A stretch of DNA of 32,864 nt from positions 1 through 32,864 of the forward strand of contig NZ_CALVGT010000048.1 in the NCBI RefSeq assembly GCF_944327175.1, written 5' to 3'. Under the pieces are notes generated by a model. The model was not told where the DNA came from and made no database searches. It saw nothing but the letters and a program-made list of their open reading frames with translations. This document shows, in pieces, positions 24,797-31,666 of this stretch (the stretch's first letter is position 1; every line of letters starts with the position of its first letter). Position numbers and translations under genes: made by a program. Source of the stretch: an uncultured Lactobacillus sp. GTDB lineage: Bacteria; Bacillota; Bacilli; Lactobacillales; Lactobacillaceae.

Positions 24797-24839
24797 AAAA
24801 AGACCGGGACTTATTTTTTTAAGTAACCGGTCTTTTTAT
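24797..24839 (+). terminator. Intrinsic terminator
   Basis: AAAAAGACCGG (24797-24807) pairs with CCGGTCTTTTT (24827-24837). The next promoter's -10 box TATAAT overlaps its end at 24837-24842. Confidence 0.85.
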
Positions 24840-24841
24840 AA

Positions 24842-24855
24842 TGAAAGCGATTGTA
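24842..24855. promoter_or_regulatory. cre-like site at the flavoprotein promoter
   Basis: TGAAAGCGATTGTA matches cre at 12 of 14 positions and starts at the last base of the TATAAT box (24837-24842). Binding would block transcription start, so catabolite repression of the flavoprotein is likely. Confidence 0.5.
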
Positions 24856-24882
24856 GAAAAATAATTAGCAGGAGAAGATCTC

Positions 24883-26667
24883 ATGAGCAAAGAAACACTT
24901 AAAGCGCAAGCACAAGGCCGTAACGGAGAAATCGACTTTGACATCGAAATTGAAAACCGGGAAATTTCCGACATTAAGGTAACCAAGAGTTCAGAAACCA
25001 AGGCTGTCTTCAACCAGGCCTTCGGCCAGCTCCGCGACAACGTTCTGGCTGCCAACAGCTTCAACGTTGACGCTGTTTCCGGGGCAACCATTATGACTAA
25101 GGCCATCCTGGAATCCGGCCAAAAGGCGCTGGATGAAGCAGGTCTCATGCCAGCACCTCGTCCAGTTGACAGAAGCCACAAGGCTGTTACTTTAGATGTT
25201 GATGTAGCTGTTGTCGGCTCCGGCATGGCCGGCCTCATCGCTGCCTGCCGGGCCTTGTCCATGGGCAAGAAGGTCGTTGTTTTGGAAAAGAACGGCTATG
25301 TCGGCGGGGCTTCCATCTTAAACGGGTCCAACGTGACCGCTACCGGGTCAAAACTGGCCAAGAAACTCTTCGGCTCTTTAGCTGAAGAAGACTCAGCCCA
25401 GCGCCTTTTTAACGACATCACCAGAGAATGCCGGGGGACCAACTACCCTGAAATGTCCCACCTGCTGGCTGACAACATCGGCAAAGCTATCGACTTTATC
25501 ACTGACTTTGCTGGCTTGACCTACCAAAAGGCGGAAACCCAGACCATTGAACACAGCGTCAACCGGCAAGTGGAAATGCCAAGCCAAAGCTCTTACGAAG
25601 TCGTAACCAAGGTGGCTGATGCCTTTAAGAGCAAGGGCGGGATCCTTTTGACCGACGCCCGAGTTGAAGAATTAAAGAAGAACCCTGCCGGCGTTTTGAC
25701 CAGCCTGGTTGCTGAAGGCAAGCACCAAACCACCACGGTCAACTTCAAGTCCTTGGTATTAGCTGCCGGTGGCTGGGGAGCCAAGGACTTCAAGGAACAC
25801 AAGACTGACATTCCTTACTACGGGCCAATGACCTCAACTGGTGACTACTTCGGCTTTGCCAAGGGCATGAACCTGGTGACCCGGAACCTGGACTGGTACA
25901 AGGTTTACCCGCACGGCTTGGAAGTTGAACCTGGTATTGCCAAATTGACTACTTACTCAACTAAGGAAGCCAGCGACATGGGGGCAATTTTTGTCAACCG
26001 GGCTGGCAAGCGGGTGGTCAACGAAAGCCTGCCTTACACCCACTTCCGTGACGCGATCGCCAATGAAAAGGACAAGACCTGCTTCGTCTTGATGGACCAG
26101 CGGATCTGGGACCGCTACTACGAACTGATGCTTAAGTACGGCTTCACCGCTGAAGAAGTCCAAGGCTTCTTTGCTAATGATGGCAAAAAGAGCCCGGTTC
26201 TGGTCAAGGGTGACCTGGCCACTGTAGCGCAAAAGGCTGGCATCGACTACGGCAACTTGAAGGAAACCTTCGACCACTACCAGGAATACGCCAAGGCTGG
26301 CCGCGATCCGGAATTCGGCCGCGACGCCAAGTTCCTTCACGAGCTGGAAGGCGACACTTACTACGTCATTGAACAAAAGCTCCGTTTCTGCACCACCATG
26401 GGCGGCTACGAAGCCACTAAGGACATGCAGCTTCTGGACAACGACTTTAAGCCAGTAGCCAACTTCTACGCTGCCGGCGAACTGGTTGGCGGGGCTAACG
26501 GCAAGGACTCAATGCCTTCAATGATGAACTCCTGGTCCTATGCTTCCGGTTTCGTGGCTGGTACGGCAGCTGCTGACAATGCCAACAACTACGACGTTGA
26601 CGTTGTTACCAGCGCCAGCCATGCTCCGGCTCCTAAGCCAGAAGCAACCTCCGGTGCCAGCCACTAA
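24883..26667 (+). CDS. FMN/FAD-dependent reductase, fumarate-reductase-like fold
   Basis: A 594-residue soluble flavoprotein. Residues 1-85 form an FMN-binding domain with VDAVSGAT, where Thr69 is the expected site of covalent FMN attachment by an ApbE-type transferase. Residues 105-560 form an FAD-dependent fumarate reductase-type domain with VVGSGMAG (111-118) and LEKNGYVGGAS. Compared with Shewanella Fcc3, the proton-donor arginine is kept (Arg389, FRDAIA), but the carboxylate-binding residues differ: His365 becomes Tyr342, His504 becomes Thr504 and Arg544 becomes Ser543. Fumarate is therefore unlikely. Relatives reduce urocanate, acrylate or cinnamates. Context suggests a cyclic enone such as 3-dehydroshikimate. 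The biased codon use implies high expression. GGAGAAG precedes the ATG. Confidence 0.88.
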   Translation: MSKETLKAQAQGRNGEIDFDIEIENREISDIKVTKSSETKAVFNQAFGQLRDNVLAANSFNVDAVSGATIMTKAILESGQKALDEAGLMPAPRPVDRSHKAVTLDVDVAVVGSGMAGLIAACRALSMGKKVVVLEKNGYVGGASILNGSNVTATGSKLAKKLFGSLAEEDSAQRLFNDITRECRGTNYPEMSHLLADNIGKAIDFITDFAGLTYQKAETQTIEHSVNRQVEMPSQSSYEVVTKVADAFKSKGGILLTDARVEELKKNPAGVLTSLVAEGKHQTTTVNFKSLVLAAGGWGAKDFKEHKTDIPYYGPMTSTGDYFGFAKGMNLVTRNLDWYKVYPHGLEVEPGIAKLTTYSTKEASDMGAIFVNRAGKRVVNESLPYTHFRDAIANEKDKTCFVLMDQRIWDRYYELMLKYGFTAEEVQGFFANDGKKSPVLVKGDLATVAQKAGIDYGNLKETFDHYQEYAKAGRDPEFGRDAKFLHELEGDTYYVIEQKLRFCTTMGGYEATKDMQLLDNDFKPVANFYAAGELVGGANGKDSMPSMMNSWSYASGFVAGTAAADNANNYDVDVVTSASHAPAPKPEATSGASH

Positions 26668-26777
26668 TATTGCTAACAATTCACAATTTTTTCTCCCAGG
26701 CAAAAAAAAGGCTATGTGAAAACGTACACTTTGTTCTTTTTTGGCCACGGGAACCTTCTTCCTTACAAAAACTTGCT

Positions 26778-26811
26778 AAAAAAGCCCAAGCTGATGCTTG
26801 GGCTTTTTCTT
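26778..26811. terminator. Bidirectional terminator
   Basis: AAAAAGCCCAAGC pairs with GCTTGGGCTTTTT around TGAT. It lies between the flavoprotein gene and the convergent LysR gene. Confidence 0.9.
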
Positions 26812-26812
26812 T

Positions 26813-27733
26813 TTAAACCAGCTTATGTTCGTTATTGTAATGCTTCCGGCAGTAGGATTTGATAAATTGTTCGAATCTGGTTATGGCTGGGGTCAAGAAG
26901 TGGTCGGACTTTTTCACGACAAAAATCGGGTGAACGCCGACATTTTCATCAATGTGCAAGAGCTTGACCGTCCGTGGGTCCAGCTGGGGCAAATGCGGCA
27001 CGATGGCTACCCCGTAGCCCCAGTGAACGAAGCCGATAATAGTGTGGTCTTCCATGGACTCCATGATGATCTTCGGTTTGACGCTGGCGTCAGCAAACAT
27101 CTTGTCCAGGCGGGGGCGCAGGCCGCTGTTTTTGCTGTAGTAGATCATCGGGAACTTGGCCAAATCAGCCAGGGAGACAGAGTCCTTTTTGGCTAGAGGA
27201 TTGGAGAAGGGGACGACAGCCAGCATTTCCTGGTCAATCAGGTGGGAGATGTCGACCTTGTCCTCCAGGCCAGGCAGGTCAGGGACTGAGGAGACGACCA
27301 GGTCCAGGTCATCATTGACCAGCTGGTCAACCAAATCGTCAGTGGTTCCCTGCACGAAGGAGAAGGAAATGTTCTTGGTGTCTTTTTCCTGCTTAAATTT
27401 ATAGATCAGCTGGGGAATCAAGTCCTGGCCCATGGTAAAGGTGAAGCCGACCCTGATATGGCCCCGGTTGACGTCCAGCAATTCAGCGATGTACTCGCCG
27501 CCCCGGTCCAGGTCGCTCAAGCCGCTTTTGACGTATTCCAGGTATATCTTGCCGTAGTTGGTCAAGCGGATGTTCCGGCCTTCTTTTTCAAAAAGGGGCA
27601 CGCCGAGTTCTTCCTCAATGCTGCTGATAGCATAGGACAGGGAAGGCTGGGAGATGCCCAGCTTTTCGGCCGCCTTGGCCATGTGCTCCGTCTTAGCCAG
27701 CTCGACGAAGAAACGCAAATGTCGAATGTTCAT
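26813..27733 (-). CDS. LysR-family regulator, probably of hydroaromatic genes (QuiR-like)
   Basis: A 306-residue LysR-type regulator: winged helix at residues 1-60 (MNIRHLRFFVELAK...SQPSLSYAISSIEEELGVPLFEK), linker helix, and a co-inducer domain with the usual GFTFTMGQ and YGVAIVPHL motifs. AGGTAAACATG with GGAGG upstream fixes the start at 27733. It is divergent from the first YdiB-like dehydrogenase gene, across a perfect inverted repeat with a T-N11-A core. In Listeria the LysR protein QuiR activates comparable quinate/shikimate genes on binding shikimate; the same role is likely here but is inferred from context rather than from specific ligand residues. Confidence 0.85.
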   Translation of the reverse strand: MNIRHLRFFVELAKTEHMAKAAEKLGISQPSLSYAISSIEEELGVPLFEKEGRNIRLTNYGKIYLEYVKSGLSDLDRGGEYIAELLDVNRGHIRVGFTFTMGQDLIPQLIYKFKQEKDTKNISFSFVQGTTDDLVDQLVNDDLDLVVSSVPDLPGLEDKVDISHLIDQEMLAVVPFSNPLAKKDSVSLADLAKFPMIYYSKNSGLRPRLDKMFADASVKPKIIMESMEDHTIIGFVHWGYGVAIVPHLPQLDPRTVKLLHIDENVGVHPIFVVKKSDHFLTPAITRFEQFIKSYCRKHYNNEHKLV

Positions 27734-27792
27734 GTTTACCTCCGAATTATGGACAACAGGTTTCCATGCCTATATTATACCGTTAATCTAGA

Positions 27793-27815
27793 ATTGATAA
27801 AATGCTTTTATCAAT
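27793..27815. promoter_or_regulatory. LysR operator palindrome
   Basis: ATTGATAAAA (27793-27802) and TTTTATCAAT (27806-27815) form a perfect 10-bp inverted repeat around TGC, containing the LysR T-N11-A pattern. It lies between the divergent regulator and dehydrogenase genes. The same half-site ATTGATAAAA recurs at 31579-31588 ahead of the second dehydrogenase gene. Confidence 0.7.
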
Positions 27816-27846
27816 AATTTTGCTTTGCCTTATTTATCACGAAGAC

Positions 27847-27864
27847 TGAAAACGATAACATAAT
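27847..27864. promoter_or_regulatory. Perfect cre site overlapping the -10 box
   Basis: TGAAAACGATAACA (27847-27860) fits TGWAANCGNTNWCA at all 14 positions. It overlaps the presumed -10 CATAAT (27859-27864) of the quinate/shikimate dehydrogenase gene, a position for CcpA repression. The -35 region is poor, as expected of an activator-dependent promoter. Confidence 0.75.
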
Positions 27865-27915
27865 AGTGAATTGAGAAAAAAGTAACTTGTTAAAAGTTTA
27901 AAGGAGATTCCAGAA

Positions 27916-28851
27916 ATGGCAGACAAAAGAAACAACGAGATTGAAGAAACGAAGATTCAAGGCGTTAACGGCCCAATTACCGGCTGGCTTGACGGGCACA
28001 CGATTTTGGTCGGCTTGATGGCTTACCCGATCCGCCACACCATGTCACCAACCATGCACAACAACGCTTTTGCCAAGTTGGGCTTGAACGGGGCTTACCT
28101 TTGCTTTGAAATCGACAACGAAAAGCTTCCAGGTGCTATCGACGCTATCCGAACACTGGACATGCGGGGCTCAAATGTTTCAATGCCTAACAAGAAGAAG
28201 GTCATTCCTTACCTTGACAAGCTGGACAAGACTTCACAAATGTGTGACGCCGTAAACACCATCGTCAACGAACATGGCGTTTTGACCGGCTACACCACTG
28301 ACGGCATGGGCTGGCTGCGGGCCTTGAAGAAGGACGGCCAAGACGTTAAGGGCAAGATCATCACTTTGGCCGGTGCCGGCGGTGCCGCTACTCCAATCGC
28401 TGTTACTGCTTCCCTGGAAGGCGCCAAGGAAATCCGCATCTTCAACCTGGACGACGACAAGTGGGCACAAGCAGTCAAGAACGTTGAAACCATCAACAAG
28501 GAAACTGACTGCGTAGCCAGCGTTCACCACTTGGAAGATAAGGAAGACTTCAAGAAGTCAATCGCTGAATCAGACATCTACTGCGACGCTACCAGCGTAG
28601 GGATGAATCCATTGCAAGACCAGACTTTGGTTGAAGACCCATCATGGTTCCACGAAGACATGGTTGTTTCCGACACTGTTTATGCTCCACGCAAGACCAA
28701 GCTGATGGAAGTTGCTGAAAAGGCCGGCGTAAAGCACATCTACAACGGGATCGGCATGATGATCGAACAAGGTGCCGCTGCCTTCAAGCTGTGGACTGGC
28801 AAGGAAATGCCAACCGACTACATCCAGGAAATCATGGATGCCAACAAGTAA
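27916..28851 (+). CDS. ydiB: YdiB-like quinate/shikimate dehydrogenase (copy 1)
   Basis: A 311-residue dehydrogenase of the AroE/YdiB family, interconverting quinate with 3-dehydroquinate or shikimate with 3-dehydroshikimate. Stretches such as AYPIRH-SP, MRGxxVSMPNK, GYTTDGMGW and EQGAxxFKLWTGKEMP follow E. coli YdiB rather than biosynthetic AroE. Catalytic Lys93 and Asp129 are present, as is the dinucleotide loop GAGGA (153-157). The acidic residues after IFNLDDD instead of the NRxxxK of NADP enzymes favour NAD. The first substrate serine (SxSP motif) is Thr42. A 25-residue N-terminal extension precedes the fold. AAAGGAG gives the start. It leads a group with the YdiM-like carrier and aroD. 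Confidence 0.9.
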   Translation: MADKRNNEIEETKIQGVNGPITGWLDGHTILVGLMAYPIRHTMSPTMHNNAFAKLGLNGAYLCFEIDNEKLPGAIDAIRTLDMRGSNVSMPNKKKVIPYLDKLDKTSQMCDAVNTIVNEHGVLTGYTTDGMGWLRALKKDGQDVKGKIITLAGAGGAATPIAVTASLEGAKEIRIFNLDDDKWAQAVKNVETINKETDCVASVHHLEDKEDFKKSIAESDIYCDATSVGMNPLQDQTLVEDPSWFHEDMVVSDTVYAPRKTKLMEVAEKAGVKHIYNGIGMMIEQGAAAFKLWTGKEMPTDYIQEIMDANK

Positions 28852-28896
28852 TCTGTAATTTTTAACCAGCAAACTTAATAGAAATTGGTTTAAATC

Positions 28897-28939
28897 AATA
28901 CCTTCTGCAGCTGAATATTTGCCGACAGAAGGTATTTTT
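28897..28939 (+). terminator. Intergenic terminator or attenuator
   Basis: AATACCTTCTG (28897-28907) pairs with CAGAAGGTATT (28926-28936), followed by T's. It lies between the dehydrogenase and carrier genes; the carrier's ribosome site GGAAGG follows directly. Partial read-through would make the downstream genes less expressed. Confidence 0.75.
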
Positions 28940-28953
28940 GGAAGGACAAAATC

Positions 28954-30168
28954 ATGAAAAAGAACAAGTACATGATGACTGCCTTCATGCTGTACATGAA
29001 CTACTTCGTGCACGGGATGGGCGTTATTATTATCTCACAAAATGCATCCAGCCTGGCCCAGCAATGGGGTACGACCGCGACCGGTGCCATCGCCGTGGTT
29101 TCCTCACTGGGTATCGGCCGGATCATCAACCTTTTGATCTCAGGTATCCTGTCTGACAAGTTCGGCAGAAAGCCATTCGTGCAACTGGGGATCGTCTTCT
29201 ACCTGGTCTTCTTTGTTGGCCTGCTCTTCTCTAAGAGCGTGGCTGTGGCCTACATTCTGGGGATCTGCGCCGGGATGGCCAATTCCTTCCTGGACACTGG
29301 TACTTACCCAGCCCTGATGGAAATCTTCCCAGCTGCCAAGGGGACTTCCAACGTTGTTTTGAAGGCCTTCATCTCTGGTGCCCAGTTCCTCTTGCCATTC
29401 ATCGTCAGCGGCCTGGCTGCTGCTCACGCATGGTACGGCTGGTCAATCGTTATCCCAGCTGCCATCCTGGTTATCACCTTCATCTACTTCCTCAAGGGTG
29501 CCTTCCCGGACTCCAAGGCAGTTGCTGAAGCTGAAGAAAAGAAGGCTGAAGAAGCTGAAGCTGCCGCAGCCGGCGACAAGCCAGTTGTTAAGTCCGACAA
29601 GTGGCTGGACGGTACCTTGTTCATCCTTTACGGTTATATTTCTCAAGCTACCTTCTACATGGTTAGTCAAATGCTGACTCAATACGGGCAACAAATCAGC
29701 CACATGAACGACGGTGCTGCCCACGCCCTGGTTTCCTGGTACTCACTTGGTTCAATCTGCTGCGTTCTGTTTACTGCAGTGATCGGCCGCAAGTTCAAGG
29801 AAGTGCAATTGGTACCAATTTACACCTTGGGTGCCTTCCTCGCCATCTTCTTGATGTGGGCATACCCAGCTAGCGCGGTATTGATGGGCATTCTGGCCTT
29901 CGCCGTTGGTTTCTTCGCCGCTGGTGGCGTAATGCAGCTGGGCTTGACGGTTATGGCCGACTTCTTCCCAGCTGGCAAGGGGACAGTTACTGGCTTCTTC
30001 TACACTGCCGGTTCAATCGCTTCTTTCACTATTCCTTTGGTAATCAACGCTTTGCCAGGGATGAGAGAAGTTATGTTCTTTGACGTGATCGTTGCCCTGC
30101 TGGGCTTCGTGGACACGACCATCATCGCTATCCGTTACAAGAAGCTGTTTGGTTCACTGAAGAAGTAA
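28954..30168 (+). CDS. ydiM: MFS transporter, YdiM-like
   Basis: A 404-residue 12-span major facilitator very like E. coli YdiM: LYMNYFVHGMGVIIIS, VVSSLGIGRIINLLISGILSDKFGRKPF, AYILGICAGMANSFLDTGTYPALMEIFP, LYGYISQATFYMVSQMLTQYGQ and GFFAAGGVMQLGLTVMADFFP. The cytosolic centre loop holds an acidic, alanine-rich insert (about residues 189-210). GGAAGG precedes the ATG. In E. coli the homologue also neighbours ydiB and aroD, which supports transport of quinate, shikimate or a product. Specific substrate not proven. The codon bias suggests strong expression. Confidence 0.87.
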   Translation: MKKNKYMMTAFMLYMNYFVHGMGVIIISQNASSLAQQWGTTATGAIAVVSSLGIGRIINLLISGILSDKFGRKPFVQLGIVFYLVFFVGLLFSKSVAVAYILGICAGMANSFLDTGTYPALMEIFPAAKGTSNVVLKAFISGAQFLLPFIVSGLAAAHAWYGWSIVIPAAILVITFIYFLKGAFPDSKAVAEAEEKKAEEAEAAAAGDKPVVKSDKWLDGTLFILYGYISQATFYMVSQMLTQYGQQISHMNDGAAHALVSWYSLGSICCVLFTAVIGRKFKEVQLVPIYTLGAFLAIFLMWAYPASAVLMGILAFAVGFFAAGGVMQLGLTVMADFFPAGKGTVTGFFYTAGSIASFTIPLVINALPGMREVMFFDVIVALLGFVDTTIIAIRYKKLFGSLKK

Positions 30169-30201
30169 TTTTTTAAAAAAGCAAAAACAGAAGGTATTAA
30201 T

Positions 30202-30960
30202 ATGACTACTGTAAAAGTTAGAAACATTGTTTTAGGCGAAGGCCTGCCAAAGATTGCCGTGCCAAACGTTGGCGTGACCGAAGAAGAAATCCTGGCTTCA
30301 GCCAAGGAAATCGCGGCTGCCAAGCCGGACATCATGGAATGGCGGATCGACTACTACGAAGCCGGCATCAAGGACAATGAAAAGCTGATCGCTACGGCCA
30401 AGGCTTTGCGGGACGCGGTTGGCGAACTGCCAATCCTGGTTACTTTCAGAACCAAGAACGAAGGCGGCGTCCTGGAACTCGGTGAAGACGAATACCTGGA
30501 TCTGGTGGCTACTGTAGTAACCAACCGCTTGGGCGACGCGGTTGACATCGAACTTTTCCACGATGAAGAAAGAGTCAAGGACCTGGTTAAGCAGGCTCAC
30601 AACTACAATGTGGTAGTTATCATGAGCAACCACGACTTTGAAAAGGTGCCAACCAAGGATGTCATCGAATTCCGCTTGAAGAAGATGGCTGAATTGGGTG
30701 CTGACGTGCCAAAACTGGCCTGCATGCCGCACAGTGCTGACGACGTTTTGACTCTTTTGAGCGCTACTAATAACGCCCACAAGGCACTTTCAACGCCAAT
30801 CATCACCATGGCAATGGCCGACTTGGGCAAGGTCAGCCGGATTGCCGGCCAAGTCTTCGGCTCCTGCCTGTCATTCGGTGCCGTTGGCAAGGCTTCAGCA
30901 CCTGGCCAATTGTCAATCGAAGACTTGAGAAACGCTGAAAATTACTTGGAATTGCGCTAA
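30202..30960 (+). CDS. aroD: Type I 3-dehydroquinate dehydratase
   Basis: A 252-residue class I enzyme converting 3-dehydroquinate to 3-dehydroshikimate through a Schiff base. Catalytic His of SNHDF (about residue 143) and Lys of PKLACMP (about residue 170) are visible, with MEWRIDYY (substrate Arg), TFRTKNEGG and GSCLSFGAVGKASAPGQ. It lies 33 bases behind the YdiM-like gene and is probably cotranscribed. Its ribosome site is within ACAGAAGGTATT, a 12-mer also present in the hairpin at 28925-28936. With the YdiB-like enzyme it gives the catabolic steps from quinate to 3-dehydroshikimate; biosynthetic use is also possible. Confidence 0.95.
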   Translation: MTTVKVRNIVLGEGLPKIAVPNVGVTEEEILASAKEIAAAKPDIMEWRIDYYEAGIKDNEKLIATAKALRDAVGELPILVTFRTKNEGGVLELGEDEYLDLVATVVTNRLGDAVDIELFHDEERVKDLVKQAHNYNVVVIMSNHDFEKVPTKDVIEFRLKKMAELGADVPKLACMPHSADDVLTLLSATNNAHKALSTPIITMAMADLGKVSRIAGQVFGSCLSFGAVGKASAPGQLSIEDLRNAENYLELR

Positions 30961-30988
30961 TAACCAAGAGAAACGCTTTTCCAGAAAA

Positions 30989-31028
30989 GAAAGCTCCCGT
31001 ATCAATCGCGATACGGGAGATTTTTTGG
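30989..31028. terminator. Intrinsic terminator
   Basis: CTCCCGTATC pairs with GATACGGGAG around AATCGC, then six T's. It ends the aroD transcript. Confidence 0.9.
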
Positions 31029-31050
31029 CGGGGATATATTTTTTAGTCGC

Positions 31051-31146
31051 TTAAATCTTCACCGTCACTGTCTTGCCCTCTTCACTGATTTGGTCCTTGA
31101 CCCCGATGCCGTTTTCCACTATCCAGAGCGGCTTGTGGTAACCTCA
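31051..31146 (-). pseudogene. Fragment of a GH1 6-phospho-beta-glucosidase
   Basis: The minus strand encodes YHKPLWIVENGIGVKDQ and a short tail ending at TAA 31051-31053. The KPLxIVENG sequence holds the nucleophile Glu and is diagnostic of glycoside hydrolase family 1. Only about 30 of some 480 residues remain, with a stop just upstream of the fragment. The parent would have hydrolysed phosphorylated beta-glucosides such as cellobiose-6-phosphate. Confidence 0.72.
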
Positions 31147-31165
31147 CTTTTTTTAATTTGCCAAA

Positions 31166-31259
31166 ATAAAAACCCGCAAGCCAGGATCTTCACGTAAAAA
31201 AGTATAGAAAGAATCCTGTGTATGCTTGCGGGCTCATGCCTAGTCGAACTAGTAACACA
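31166..31259 (-). promoter_or_regulatory. BglG/LicT-type antiterminator site 2 with terminator
   Basis: On the minus strand GTGTTACT...GGCATGAG (31233-31259) has the form of a ribonucleic antiterminator (RAT) and overlaps the left arm of a terminator with stem GCCCGCAAGC/GCTTGCGGG (about 31173-31232) and a T run. Binding of an antiterminator protein would prevent the terminator. Confidence 0.72.
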
Positions 31260-31264
31260 CCTGG

Positions 31265-31367
31265 TTTAAGCGAAAAAAGAACCTACCAGAAAAAATCAAG
31301 GAGCACTGGCAACTAGTGCCAGCGGCTGATTTCGTGATAGGTTCATGCCTGATTTAACAGTAACACG
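31265..31367 (-). promoter_or_regulatory. BglG/LicT-type antiterminator site 1 with terminator
   Basis: GTGTTACTGTTAAATCAGGC (minus strand, within 31341-31367) matches the RAT consensus closely. It overlaps a terminator whose stem begins GAACCTA and closes TAGGTTC with a T-run at 31265-31271. It is the first of two tandem RAT-terminator pairs. Confidence 0.75.
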
Positions 31368-31382
31368 CTTAAGACATTTATT

Positions 31383-31411
31383 ATGATAGCGCTTCCCAAA
31401 AACGCTGTCAA
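31383..31411 (-). promoter_or_regulatory. Orphan promoter with cre site
   Basis: Consensus -35 TTGACA (31406-31411), 17-base spacer and -10 TATCAT (31383-31388) on the minus strand. A cre-like sequence (31384-31397, 12 of 14 matches) overlaps the -10. It reads into the two RAT hairpins and the GH1 fragment. Confidence 0.75.
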
Positions 31412-31436
31412 TAGAAAGTGTGGAATTTTTTTATTT

Positions 31437-31575
31437 TTACCGGTGAGTGACCCGCCAGATATGAAGAATCAAGTAAATCTGGTCATCGGCAGACAAAGTC
31501 CAGTCGGCCTCGCGCTTGAGCTATTGGGCAATCCGGTCAACGGTGTCTTTATTGCTGGGAAAACAATAGAAAAAG
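31437..31575 (-). pseudogene. C-terminal remnant of a BglG/LicT antiterminator gene
   Basis: The minus strand encodes NKDTVDRIAQ, an in-frame TAG, then LKREADWTLSADDQIYLILH and IWRVTHR before TAA 31437-31439. The pattern (DxxLxLILHIxRV) is the end of PRD2 in BglG/LicT-family antiterminators. Its place directly upstream of the RAT hairpins is the standard bgl operon layout, so this was the cognate regulator. It is truncated and interrupted. Confidence 0.68.
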
Positions 31576-31578
31576 TTG

Positions 31579-31629
31579 ATTGATAAAAGTGGCAGAATGC
31601 CTTTCTTTATAAGCTGGCAAGCGCTAGCA
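31579..31629 (+). promoter_or_regulatory. Putative regulatory region of dehydrogenase copy 2
   Basis: Half-site ATTGATAAAA (31579-31588), identical to one arm of the LysR palindrome at 27793-27815, precedes a cre-like GGCAAGCGCTAGCA (31616-31629, 11 of 14). Both lie within 90 bases of the start codon at 31667. Confidence 0.4.
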
Positions 31630-31666
31630 TATTTTTGAAAGATAAAAACAAAAGGAACAGTAAAAG

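Noticed and set aside
24883-26667. True fumarate reductase
   Set aside because: Three of the four substrate residues of fumarate reductases are replaced; only the fold and proton-donor arginine remain.
26798-27196. Plus-strand 132-codon frame
   Set aside because: Antisense to the LysR gene at 26813-27733, which has a perfect ribosome site and complete domains.
31383-31583. Plus-strand 66-codon frame
   Set aside because: It is antisense to the bgl promoter and antiterminator remnant, which account for the sequence.
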